Counted from the first letter of the stretch, positions 1 through 6,268 are shown. The stretch: DNA of 8,317 nt from OMOG01 sp041485845 (GCA_041485845.1 JBGPKH010000390.1:1-8317), one strand, 5' to 3'. Notes: generated by a model not told the origin, from the sequence alone. Numbers and translations are program-made.

Positions 1-254
1 CGCTCGGGCTGGTCCGGCCGCCGCTCGGGCCAGATCGATTCCACCGCCGCAAAAACGGGTTCCGGCTTGAGCACCATGCCCTCACCGCCGCCGAACGGAC
101 GGTCGTCCACCGTTTTGTGACGGTCGAGCGTCCAGTCGCGCAGATTGTGGATGCGGATATCGAGCAGCCCGGCGTCCCGGGCCCGCATTACGACGCCATG
201 CGCGAACGGTCCCACGAAAAATTCGGGGAAGATCGTCAGCACATGGAAGGTCAC
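1..254 (-). CDS. trmD: TrmD, tRNA (guanine-N1)-methyltransferase, N-terminal part
   Basis: TrmD methylates G37 of tRNAs using S-adenosylmethionine, which prevents +1 frameshifting; it is a cytosolic SPOUT-class knotted dimer. Only the first 84 codons are in the window; the gene continues past the left edge. The protein opens MTFHVLTIFPEFF, the typical TrmD start, and carries the family signature HKTVDDRPFGGGEGMVL at about residues 47-62. The start is a GTG at 254-252 that overlaps the rimM stop (GTGA), which argues for translational coupling. No nearer in-frame start exists upstream. It is the last visible gene of the ffh-rpsP-khpA-rimM-trmD operon. Family assignment is secure; the missing C-terminal half cannot be judged. 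Confidence 0.95.
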   Translation of the reverse strand, partial: MTFHVLTIFPEFFVGPFAHGVVMRARDAGLLDIRIHNLRDWTLDRHKTVDDRPFGGGEGMVLKPEPVFAAVESIWPERRPDQPE

Positions 255-785
255 GATCGGTTCACGTCCTTCAGGCCCTCGGGTAATTCTACCGCGACCC
301 GTCCAGCGGCGGGATCGATCTCCACGCAGATCGAGCGGGCGAAGGGAATCAGCCAGTCACCGTCGATCTCCAGCAGGCCCGCTCCGCCCCCATCGTGCCA
401 TCCGGTGACCCGTCCCAGCCGCTCGCCGGTGCCTCGGTCCACCACGTCGCACCCCACCACGTCGGACTCGAAGTACTCGCCGGCATCGAGAGGCGTGCGC
501 TCGCCAATGGGGACGCGCACCTCGGCGCCGGAGAGACGTTCGGCGTCCGAAATGCTATCCACGCCCCGAAACTTGAAGATCAGCACTCCGTTGTGGAACC
601 ACGTGGATTCCACCTCGAAGCGCTCACCCGCGCCGAACAAACGCACTTCCTGCAAAGCCTGATATCGTTCGGGCTTGCTGCTGAAGGCCAGCGCGGTGAT
701 CTCGCCACGGTTGCCTCGGGTCCGCCCTAACAGGGCGACAGTGACCCCCTCGGCGCTGGAGTCGTTACGCAGGCGCCACGCTCAC
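251..785 (-). CDS. rimM: RimM, 16S rRNA-processing / 30S maturation factor (frame break near start)
   Basis: RimM binds ribosomal protein S19 and assists maturation of the 30S head domain. The body is uninterrupted from codon 772 to the stop at 251. It includes the N-terminal motif VTVALLGRTRGNRGEITAL and the PRC-barrel hallmark GLLEIDGDWLIPFARS. In this frame no ATG, GTG or TTG occurs before the motif; the first (TTG at 655-653) would delete the conserved N-terminal segment. The natural start is GTG at 785-783, overlapping the khpA stop exactly as trmD overlaps rimM. That frame reads VSVAPA and hits TAA at 767-765. Removing one base near 767 joins GTG to the body and gives 177 residues, the usual RimM length. 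A CTG start at 772-770 is the alternative. Most likely this is a sequencing or assembly error, or a recent mutation, in an otherwise intact gene. Confidence 0.88.
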
Positions 786-1012
786 TCGAGGATTTCCAAT
801 GTGAAGCGGCGGTTCAACTTCATGCCGGCCGCTCCCAGGATCGTGCGGATGGAACGGGCGGTGCGGCCCTGTTTTCCGATCACTTTCCCCAGATCGCTCG
901 GCGCCACTTTCAATTCCAAAACGGTGACTTGTTCGCCTGAAACCTCTCGGACCGAAACCTCCTCCGGGATGTCAACCAGAGCTTTGGCAATGTCTTCGAT
1001 CAACTGTTTCAT
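782..1012 (-). CDS. khpA: KhpA, KH-domain RNA-binding protein
   Basis: A 76-residue single KH-domain protein of the KhpA (YlqC) family. These are small cytosolic RNA chaperones; in Firmicutes KhpA acts with KhpB/EloR. Residues 28-50 hold the KH core with the GxxG loop GKQG at 46-49 (LGKVIGKQGRTARSIR), which contacts single-stranded RNA. The start ATG at 1012 has a GGAGG Shine-Dalgarno sequence 9 nt upstream. The stop overlaps the presumed GTG start of rimM. Position between rpsP and rimM is the standard operon location for this gene. Role in this organism is inferred from family and context. Confidence 0.93.
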   Translation of the reverse strand: MKQLIEDIAKALVDIPEEVSVREVSGEQVTVLELKVAPSDLGKVIGKQGRTARSIRTILGAAGMKLNRRFTLEILE

Positions 1013-1050
1013 TCCACCCCGCCTCCAACCTCATGGTAACTGAAGGGGAC

Positions 1051-1081
1051 TGGTATCACGATGCAAAATCGTGGGTTACCA
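1051..1081 (-). repeat. Imperfect hairpin in the rpsP-khpA gap
   Basis: The 117-bp gap between rpsP and khpA holds an imperfect stem. TGGTA (1051-1055) pairs with TACCA (1077-1081), and CACGAT (1057-1062) pairs with ATCGTG (1068-1073), around a 5-nt loop with a small internal loop. No T-run follows on the minus strand, so it is not a standard intrinsic terminator. It could be a processing or mRNA-stability element within the operon, or chance. Confidence 0.4.
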
Positions 1082-1129
1082 GAGTCGATGTCGTTCTAAT
1101 CCTTACAATCAAGGGGCTATTCCGGTGGT

Positions 1130-1387
1130 TCAGACCACGGGTTGGGCTGCCGGGGCGGGATTCTTCTCCACCAATCCCTTAACGGTCTCGGACATTTGCG
1201 CACCGTTCTTGGTCCAATATTCCAGACGGTCGTGCTTCAGCACCACCTGCGCCGGGCTGGTGAGCGGGTTGTAATGCCCCACCACCTCCAGGTTGCGGCC
1301 ATTGCGGGCACGCTCTTTATCAATCACGACTACGCGATAAAACGGCTTCTTTTTGGCGCCAAACCGCGCCAGGCGAATCATCAGCAT
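1130..1387 (-). CDS. rpsP: 30S ribosomal protein S16
   Basis: S16 is a primary assembly protein of the 30S subunit that binds the 5' and central domains of 16S rRNA. The 85-residue product begins MLMIRLARFGAKKKPFYRVV, the S16 hallmark, followed by GRNLEVVGHYNPLTSP at about residues 30-45; length matches the family. ATG at 1387 is chosen because GGAG lies 5 nt upstream; an ATG two codons later is possible but worse spaced. The C-terminus ends in an Ala/Pro-rich tail (NPAPAAQPVV), common in this family. It lies 39 bp downstream of ffh in the same operon. Confidence 0.97.
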   Translation of the reverse strand: MLMIRLARFGAKKKPFYRVVVIDKERARNGRNLEVVGHYNPLTSPAQVVLKHDRLEYWTKNGAQMSETVKGLVEKNPAPAAQPVV

Positions 1388-1426
1388 CTATGCTCCATTT
1401 TTCTGTTTTACGGCTCTTCTTCTTTT

Positions 1427-2794
1427 CTACAGCCCAGGCATGTCTCCGAACGGGAAGCCCGGGGGCAGTTTCATTTTGCCCATTTTCTTTCCCAGCAGGC
1501 CTCCAGAAAAGCTCTTCATCATCTTTCGAGCCTGCGAATACTGCTTGAGCAACTGGTTGACTTCCTGCACCGACGTGCCGCTGCCCTTGGCGATGCGCCG
1601 GCGGCGGCTGCCGTTGACGAGCATGTGATTGTCGCGCTCTTTGGGCGTCATCGAATCGATGATCGCCACCACGCGATTGATCTCTTTCTCGTCGACCTTG
1701 ACGTCCTTCAGCTCTTTGAGCATTCCCACTTTGGGCATCATGCCCAGCAGGTTTTGCAGCGGCCCGAGTTTACGGATCTGGCGCAACTGGTCGCGGAAGT
1801 CATCGAGCGTGAAATCGTTGTCCAGCAGCTTACGCTGCATCTCGACGGCCTTCTTCTGATCGAGCTCGGTCGAGGCCTTCTCGATGAGCGAGAGAATGTC
1901 GCCCATTCCGAGGATGCGGTTGGCCGCGCGGTCGGGATGGAACGGCTCCAGCGCGTCGAGCTTTTCGCCTATGCCCACGAACTTCAGCGGCTGCCCGGTG
2001 ACGTGGCGGATGGAGAGAGCCGCGCCGCCGCGCGCGTCGCCATCCATCTTGGTGAGGATGACGCCGGTGATGCCCAGGCGCTTGTGAAACTCGTCGGCCG
2101 ATTTCACGGCATCCTGGCCGGTCATGGCATCGGCCACGAACAGGATCTCGACGGGGTTGAGCTGCTCTTTCAGTTGCTGCAGCTCGACCATGAGATCGTC
2201 GTCGATGTGCAGGCGGCCCGCGGTATCCACCAGCAGGACGTCGCGGCCGCTGTTGGCGCTCTCGCGCCGGGCGGATCGCGCCAGGTCGAGCGGCTGCGTC
2301 TCTCCCGGCGCGCCTTCGTAGATCGGCTGGCCGGCATCGCGCGCCACCACTCTGAGCTGCTCGCGTGCGGCGGGGCGGTAGACGTCCACCGAGACCACCA
2401 TCGGGCGGTGGCCGTTCTTCGAGAGCCAGCGCGCCAGCTTGCCGGTGGAGGTGGTCTTGCCCGACCCCTGCAAGCCGACGATGAGGAACACGCTGGGCGG
2501 CTCGTTGGCGAATCGCAGCTTCGATTCGTGGCTGCCCAGGATCTTGATCATCTCCTCCTGGACGATCTTGACGACCTGCTGGGAGGGCGAAAGGGCGTTG
2601 AGGACTTCCTCGCCCATGGCCTTGACTTTGATGTTCTCGATGAGCTGTTTGACGACCTTGAAATTGACGTCGGCCTCGAGCAGCGCCAGGCGGATTTCGC
2701 GCAGGGCGCTCTCCATGTTGGCGGCCGTAAGTTTGCCTTCGCCGCGCAGGTTCTTGAAAACCCGCTGCAATTTTTCCGATAGGTTGTCGAACAT
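1427..2794 (-). CDS. ffh: Ffh, signal recognition particle protein (SRP54)
   Basis: Ffh is the GTPase of the bacterial signal recognition particle. It binds 4.5S RNA and signal sequences of nascent membrane proteins, and docks with FtsY at the inner membrane. The 455-residue product (MFDNLSEKLQ...) has the N domain at about 1-90. The G domain follows with P-loop GLQGSGKTT (107-115), DVYRPAA (137-143), DTAGR (190-194) and TKMDGDARGG (248-257). The M domain carries the 4.5S RNA-binding helix SRRRRIAKGSG (396-406) and a Met/Gly-rich tail. The frame stays open upstream to 3271, but that extension is low-complexity and not Ffh-like, so ATG at 2794 is chosen. The Shine-Dalgarno signal is weak: a G-run about 12 nt upstream, partly in a hairpin. 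It is the first gene of the operon. Confidence 0.97.
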   Translation of the reverse strand: MFDNLSEKLQRVFKNLRGEGKLTAANMESALREIRLALLEADVNFKVVKQLIENIKVKAMGEEVLNALSPSQQVVKIVQEEMIKILGSHESKLRFANEPPSVFLIVGLQGSGKTTSTGKLARWLSKNGHRPMVVSVDVYRPAAREQLRVVARDAGQPIYEGAPGETQPLDLARSARRESANSGRDVLLVDTAGRLHIDDDLMVELQQLKEQLNPVEILFVADAMTGQDAVKSADEFHKRLGITGVILTKMDGDARGGAALSIRHVTGQPLKFVGIGEKLDALEPFHPDRAANRILGMGDILSLIEKASTELDQKKAVEMQRKLLDNDFTLDDFRDQLRQIRKLGPLQNLLGMMPKVGMLKELKDVKVDEKEINRVVAIIDSMTPKERDNHMLVNGSRRRRIAKGSGTSVQEVNQLLKQYSQARKMMKSFSGGLLGKKMGKMKLPPGFPFGDMPGL

Positions 2795-2807
2795 GAGAAC
2801 ACGGCAC

Positions 2808-2833
2808 CCCCCGCCTCGTAAGGAATGCGGGGG
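2808..2833 (-). promoter_or_regulatory. Leader hairpin just upstream of the ffh start
   Basis: CCCCCGC (2808-2814) and GCGGGGG (2827-2833) form a perfect 7-bp GC stem with a 12-nt loop. In the minus-strand mRNA the 3' arm ends about 13 nt before the ffh ATG and takes up the only G-rich stretch that could serve as a ribosome-binding site. This suggests translational control, but only sequence complementarity supports it. Confidence 0.5.
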
Positions 2834-2852
2834 ACGCTTAAGCGGTTCTTTT

Positions 2853-2858
2853 ATTATA
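2853..2858 (-). promoter_or_regulatory. Candidate -10 box for the ffh operon
   Basis: The minus strand reads TATAAT, an exact sigma-70 -10 hexamer, about 58 nt upstream of the ffh ATG. No good -35 box is seen at 16-18 nt spacing, and there is no proper extended -10 TG motif. The perfect 10-bp palindrome CGCTTAAGCG (2835-2844) lies just past the expected transcription start, a plausible operator position. Moderate support only. Confidence 0.45.
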
Positions 2859-3162
2859 ACCGGGACGGCGGGCGAAGGGCGTGTTGGGTGGCGCCTAAAC
2901 GCTTGCAGGATTTTGCCGTTCAGCGGCGGAAACCGCTCCCTTTGGTCGCGGCTCGGTTGCGGCAGGGCCGATTCGGCAGGGAGTGGCCAGCGGGTGTGGA
3001 ATTTCTCAATCCGGGTAAGCATCCCGCCAGAGCCAGGTTGGGGCAGTGCAGAATTCGGGGCTCCGGGAGGCGCATGGGACGCAAAAAACTGGGGGTATGA
3101 AAGTATTATTCTAGCGATCGTTAAGCGATTCGGATTCTGTAGTTTGCGGACAGGGCAAGAAA

Positions 3163-3209
3163 TTGGGAGGCGCATCCGGGAGGGTTTTTGCATATAATGC
3201 GCCTCCCAA
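3163..3209. repeat. Perfect 13-bp inverted repeat with embedded TATAAT
   Basis: TTGGGAGGCGCAT (3163-3175) is the exact reverse complement of ATGCGCCTCCCAA (3197-3209), separated by 21 nt. A plus-strand TATAAT at 3193-3198 runs into the right arm, so the repeat could be an operator over a promoter. Read on the minus strand, the stem is followed by TTTCTT, so it could instead act as a weak terminator for leftward transcripts. No -35 box is obvious. Confidence 0.75.
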
Positions 3210-3293
3210 ACTATTGCGGGGATGGGCCGGTGTGGCGGAACGGCGGTTTGGTGATTGGCGGTTGGTTGCATGGGTGTCCCTAAAACGAAAAGA

Positions 3294-3335
3294 CCGCAAG
3301 TAGGCTTGCGGCCGGGAGGGCCGGAAGGTCCGGCC
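3294..3335. repeat. Two adjacent perfect hairpins
   Basis: CCGCAAG (3294-3300) pairs with CTTGCGG (3305-3311) around TAGG. GGCCGG (3319-3324) pairs with CCGGCC (3330-3335) around AAGGT. Two tight GC hairpins only 7 nt apart resemble a REP-type extragenic palindrome unit. Only one copy is in the window, so repetition in the genome cannot be shown. Confidence 0.6.
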
Positions 3336-3365
3336 GTAACTTCCTTCCTGATTACATTCTCCTAT

Positions 3366-3391
3366 GCCGTAAAGAGGCTGACGGCCTTTTT
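3366..3391 (+). terminator. Weak intrinsic terminator-like stem
   Basis: GCCGT (3366-3370) pairs with ACGGC (3381-3385), followed by C and five Ts. A mutually exclusive stem CCTTTTT/AAAAAGG (3385-3391 with 3397-3403) overlaps the T-run, an arrangement like an attenuator. No downstream plus-strand gene is seen to be controlled, and the 5-bp stem with a 10-nt loop is weak. Confidence 0.35.
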
Positions 3392-3580
3392 GGGAGAAAA
3401 AGGACTGAAAACAAAGGGAAAAGATTTCCAAAAAACTGGTGACTGGGTTTTTCGAGGAAATCTGGCGGAATCGGGGTATGAGCGTAAGCAATTTGGATTC
3501 AGAGGATTAAGGCGGTTCTGACCTTGCGCGGAACTGGACATTCTCAAAGAAAGGAGAAACCACCCGGCACAGGTGTACCG

Positions 3581-3642
3581 ATTTCAGGATCATCTTGCAT
3601 TGGAAACGATTCCTAATTTCAGGATCATCCTTGGATTGGAAC
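3581..3642. repeat. Imperfect tandem direct repeat, 35-bp period
   Basis: ATTTCAGGATCATC occurs at 3581-3594 and again at 3616-3629. Each copy is followed by a similar tail ending in ATTGGAA and AC. Two units at a 35-bp period look like protein-binding sites or the end of a decayed mobile element. Function unknown. Confidence 0.75.
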
Positions 3643-3659
3643 ATGCTGGTGTGCGCAGA

Positions 3660-3731
3660 GCCGCGGGGCCACACTCTGACGTGACATTTCCACCCATTTG
3701 TGGAAAAGTCTGTGGAAATGTGACCCGCGGC
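3660..3731. repeat. Large imperfect palindrome with three TTTCCAC-type motifs
   Basis: GTGACATTTCCAC (3681-3693) pairs with GTGGAAATGTGAC (3712-3724) at 12 of 13 positions. Outside it, GCCGCGGG (3660-3667) is the exact complement of CCCGCGGC (3724-3731). A third copy of the core, GTGGAAA at 3700-3706, can pair with the left arm instead, so two alternative stems exist. Another GTGACATT occurs at 3762-3769. This clustering suggests multiple binding sites of one protein, as at transposon ends or a regulatory region. I cannot name the element. Confidence 0.65.
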
Positions 3732-3887
3732 CACCGGCAAATGTTCCACCGTCATGGCTTTGTGACATTCTGCACAGTCATTCAGCAACGGCCCGGCCTG
3801 AGTAATAATCGTCCTGTAGTGAGACACTTCGAACCCCGGTCTTCACTGCATTCCGGCAGGATTTGCGGCCATCCGGACTAAACCGGG

Positions 3888-4502
3888 CTAAACCCAGACC
3901 TTTTCCATGCGCTCGCCTCGTTTGCATAATTCGCAATGCGCGCCGTCGGAATAGTAGCTGGCATCGAGCTTGGCCAGATAATAGAGGGGAAGAGATCCGA
4001 AATCGATGGTACTGGGCGTCGGCTGGTAGATGATCACCGCCAAGCCCACCACGCACGCTCCGCTGGCCTCCAGAAGCTTCTTCATCTCCATGAGCTTGCT
4101 GCCGGTGCGCAGAATGTCGTCTACCAGGACAACCTGCTCGCCCGGCTGGGGCTCCACGTACTGGCGGAAACGCATCGGTTCGTCATCCTTGTAGCGCTCC
4201 GCCCAGTACACCTGTTTGGCGCGCAAGGACTCGCACACGCCGAACGCCACCGGCAAGCCGCCGGTGGCCGGCACCACGATGGAGAGCTGCGGCACGATGG
4301 CCCGGATTTCGGGGTTGGCCCGGAGCAGGCGGCTCAGCCCCACCGAGAGCAGCCGCTGATCCTGATAGTGGCGCAACGCAATCGGCACTTGCAGGTACTC
4401 ATTGGAGTGCATGCCGCTGGGATACTCGAAGTGACCGTCGCGCAGGGCGCCGGTTTCGCGCAGCAGGGCGACCACTTCGTCTTGGGTGGGAATCAGGTGC
4501 AT
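3888..4502 (-). CDS. pyrE: PyrE-type orotate phosphoribosyltransferase
   Basis: Orotate phosphoribosyltransferases join orotate to PRPP to make OMP, the fifth step of pyrimidine synthesis, in the cytosol. The 204-residue product has the PRPP-binding signature VVLVDDILRTGSK (124-136), the phosphoribosyltransferase hallmark, preceded by the flexible-loop region WAERYKDDEPMRFRQY (100-115). IVVPATGGLPVAFGV (75-89) forms the expected second conserved block. The C-terminus has a CELC cysteine pair (190-193), as in PyrE relatives ending in CPLC-type motifs. ATG at 4502 is chosen for the GAGG 9 nt upstream, which overlaps the stop of the preceding gene. It lies 11 bp behind a sugar phosphotransferase, so it is probably cotranscribed. 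Another purine/pyrimidine phosphoribosyltransferase specificity is possible. Confidence 0.85.
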   Translation of the reverse strand: MHLIPTQDEVVALLRETGALRDGHFEYPSGMHSNEYLQVPIALRHYQDQRLLSVGLSRLLRANPEIRAIVPQLSIVVPATGGLPVAFGVCESLRAKQVYWAERYKDDEPMRFRQYVEPQPGEQVVLVDDILRTGSKLMEMKKLLEASGACVVGLAVIIYQPTPSTIDFGSLPLYYLAKLDASYYSDGAHCELCKRGERMEKVWV

Positions 4503-4513
4503 GGTCGAATTCC

Positions 4514-5929
4514 TCAATTCGCACCGCGGCCCGTGAGCACGCGTGGAATGGTTCGCAGCAGGATCTTCCAGTCCAGCGCCAGCGACCAATTATCAATGTA
4601 CTGCATGTCCATCTTCATCCAGGTCTCGAAGTCGACTGCGTCGCGGCCGGCGACCGCCCACAGGCAGGTGAGTCCGGGCCGCATGCGCAAGCGGCGCCGC
4701 TGCCAGCACTTATACTGCTCGACTTCGGAGGGGACGGCCGGCCTCGGTCCGACCAGCGACATGTCGCCTCGCAGGACATTCCACAGTTGCGGCCATTCGT
4801 CGATGGAGAATCTCCGCAGGTAGCGGCCGACGGCGGTCAGCCGCGGGTCGTCCGGAATCTTGAAGGCGGTTTGGCGGGTGCTGAGATGCGCCAGCGCGTC
4901 CTTGAGGTCTTCGGCATTCTCGCACATCGAACGGAATTTGTAGAAGAGGAAGCGGCGGCCGTTGAGGCCGCAGCGCACCTGGCGGAAAATCGCCGGGCCG
5001 GGCGACGTCAGCCGGATCAGAATCGCGAGGGCCACCATCGGCGGCGAGAGGACCAGCAGCCCGCCGGCGGCAATCAGAATATCGGTGGAGCGCTTGACCA
5101 GCAGCCGGATCTCGTCGTACGGGGCCGCTGAGAACGTCAGCAGAGGCGTGGCCCCGAAGCGGTCCAGAGATACCGTGCTGTTCACGTGGGGGAAGAAATC
5201 CACCGCCACGCGCGTGCGCACGCCCTCTTCGTCGCATTGCAGGAAGGCCTCCTCAAGCTCCGCCAGGCTTTCACTGCCCACCGCAAAGATGATCTCGTCC
5301 ACCACGTGCTGGCGCAGGATCGAGGGCAGTTCCGCGATCGGGCGGACCTGATAGCGGGATCCGAGCTCGATTTCGGTGGGCACGCCGGGCCCCGGCAATT
5401 CGCTGAGGAAACCGTGCAGCCGAATGGCGTACTCCGAGGATTGCTCCAGTTCCCGGGCCATGCGGATGGCGCGCTCGCCGGTGCCAACTACCATGACGTA
5501 GTGGGGCGCGGCGAACTCGCGGAGGATGACCCCCACCAGGCGTCCGGCGGTGAGACGGAACAGCAGCAGGACGGTCCAGGCGTAAACCGAGAAGAGGACC
5601 AGGAAGGGGCGGCTCAGGTCGAGGCGAAAGACGTACTCGAAAACGATGAGGCAAATGGCGCCGTAACCGCACTGTCGCGCCGTATCGCGGAGGATGATGC
5701 GCGGGTGGCCGGAGTCGAGCTTGTCGTAGACTTCCAGCCAGAGTCCGATCGCCACCCAGGCGAGTACGGAGAACCCCAAAACCAATGCCTTACGTTCGAC
5801 AGTGAGGAAGAAGTTACGTTCCAGATGCAGGACGACGCGTGTCTGGTAGGCTGCCTGGAACGCCAGCCCGGCCAGGAAGATGTCGGATAGCCCAAAGAAA
5901 ACACGAGCTTTACGCTGGCGGCTGAACAT
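4514..5929 (-). CDS. Polyprenyl-phosphate sugar phosphotransferase (exopolysaccharide initiation)
   Basis: Family members transfer a sugar-1-phosphate from a nucleotide sugar to undecaprenyl phosphate at the inner membrane, the first step of exopolysaccharide or O-antigen synthesis (WbaP/WcaJ/CpsE type). From ATG at 5929 the product has 471 residues. Four membrane segments lie at about 9-33, 48-66, 87-103 and 108-127. A nucleotide-binding-like fold begins VMVVGTGERA (145-154). The C-terminal transferase starts KRSTDILIAAGG (279-290) with a membrane hairpin, then YKFRSM (330-335), DDPRLTAVGRYLRRFSIDEWPQ with the D377-E378 catalytic pair, and LVGPRP (392-397). The frame stays open to GTG 6046, but that extension is Arg/Ala-rich with lower third-position GC. 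ATG 5929 sits directly before the first membrane segment, although its Shine-Dalgarno signal is poor. The exact sugar is not predictable. Confidence 0.93.
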   Translation of the reverse strand: MFSRQRKARVFFGLSDIFLAGLAFQAAYQTRVVLHLERNFFLTVERKALVLGFSVLAWVAIGLWLEVYDKLDSGHPRIILRDTARQCGYGAICLIVFEYVFRLDLSRPFLVLFSVYAWTVLLLFRLTAGRLVGVILREFAAPHYVMVVGTGERAIRMARELEQSSEYAIRLHGFLSELPGPGVPTEIELGSRYQVRPIAELPSILRQHVVDEIIFAVGSESLAELEEAFLQCDEEGVRTRVAVDFFPHVNSTVSLDRFGATPLLTFSAAPYDEIRLLVKRSTDILIAAGGLLVLSPPMVALAILIRLTSPGPAIFRQVRCGLNGRRFLFYKFRSMCENAEDLKDALAHLSTRQTAFKIPDDPRLTAVGRYLRRFSIDEWPQLWNVLRGDMSLVGPRPAVPSEVEQYKCWQRRRLRMRPGLTCLWAVAGRDAVDFETWMKMDMQYIDNWSLALDWKILLRTIPRVLTGRGAN

Positions 5930-6184
5930 CCGGAAATCAGGATAGCACGCGGCGGGTGCGGCTGCGGTCGAGAAGCCTGTTCGCGAGCGTGCGGCTGGAG
6001 ACATCGATTCCCGGCGGTCTGGATTTCGCCGGTTCGCAGCACTCACGCGCCGGGTCGCTCCAGATACTGTCCTCTAGCGTTTCTCAGTACTGAATCAGGG
6101 AGGGGGACGCCACGGCGGTGTACGTTCGGGCAGCGGCGGCAGGGGTCGAGTAGCGAGTTGTATATACACCGTGATTTACTGAGC
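5930..6184. other. Gap between the sugar phosphotransferase and the toxin-antitoxin patch
   Basis: If the phosphotransferase starts at 5929, this divergent gap must carry its promoter, but no clear -35/-10 pair is seen on the minus strand. Alternative in-frame starts at 6004 (ATG) and 6046 (GTG, with GGAG about 11 nt upstream) lie inside it. TCAGTACTGA (6084-6093) is a perfect 10-bp palindrome of unknown meaning. I see no other gene or RNA. Confidence 0.5.
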
Positions 6185-6259
6185 AGTGGTCATTTCGGGT
6201 TTGACAGGGACGATCACAAGATCCTCCATTTCGAGCGGCACATGTTCCGCCGCCAGTAG
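6185..6259 (+). pseudogene. Possible 3' remnant of a toxin gene
   Basis: A plus-strand frame ends GFDRDDHKILHFERHMFRRQ then TAG (6257-6259), only 9 nt before the ATG of the decayed antitoxin gene. Of the last twenty sense codons, about 17 end in G or C, as expected for real coding sequence in this genome. The frame has no start and no recognisable upstream domain, so at most the last 25 codons survive. In two-gene toxin-antitoxin operons of BrnT-BrnA order the toxin lies just there, hence the reading. I cannot match the tail to a named toxin family. Confidence 0.35.
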
Positions 6260-6268
6260 GTGGACCGC

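Larger units (their letters stand above)
3205..3391 (+). ncRNA. Candidate structured small RNA
   Basis: A plus-strand TATAAT (3193-3198) predicts a start near 3205. About 185 nt downstream a GC stem followed by five Ts (3366-3391) could end the transcript. In between lie two tight hairpins (3294-3311 and 3319-3335). The 5' part, 3226-3243, resembles the first 18 nt of a tRNA-Leu gene, but no complete tRNA cloverleaf follows. I looked for the SRP 4.5S and 6S RNA patterns and did not find them. This is a hypothesis from promoter, structure and terminator only. Confidence 0.25.
2882..3887. other. 1-kb gap with no convincing gene, between ffh and pyrE
   Basis: Open frames exist on both strands here, but none shows a recognisable domain, good codon use or a ribosome-binding site. 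Positions 2882-3110 are GC-rich and featureless to me. From 3110 the composition becomes more AT-rich and structured; the individual elements are listed separately. The leftward ffh operon starts at its left side and the leftward pyrE unit ends at its right, so any rightward transcript inside would be antisense to neither gene. It may hold a small RNA or the remains of mobile DNA. Confidence 0.6.

Noticed and set aside
1142..2782. A 546-codon open frame on the plus strand
   Set aside because: It lies exactly opposite ffh and rpsP; its His/Asp/Leu-rich composition is the usual shadow of a GC-rich gene on the other strand.
2795..3271. N-terminal extension of ffh by 159 codons
   Set aside because: The extension is low-complexity with no Ffh similarity, and the protein starting at 2794 has the exact family N-terminus.
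3319..3335. CCGGAAGG resembling the 4.5S SRP RNA loop
   Set aside because: The surrounding bases form a simple perfect hairpin and lack the conserved asymmetric internal loop and GGAAGCAG pattern of SRP RNA.
3255..3521. An 88-codon plus-strand frame and overlapping minus-strand frames in the same stretch
   Set aside because: They overlap each other, have no recognisable domain or good initiation signal, and cross the hairpins.
3700..3708. TGTGGAAA motifs as DnaA boxes / replication origin
   Set aside because: They differ from the TGTGGATAA consensus, no AT-rich unwinding region or dnaA/dnaN gene is nearby, and a palindrome explains them better.
3507..3827. A 106-codon minus-strand frame with a CAECHK motif
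   Set aside because: It runs through the direct repeat and the large palindrome, has no ribosome-binding site and no domain I recognise, so it is more likely translated repeat DNA. Possible but unsupported.
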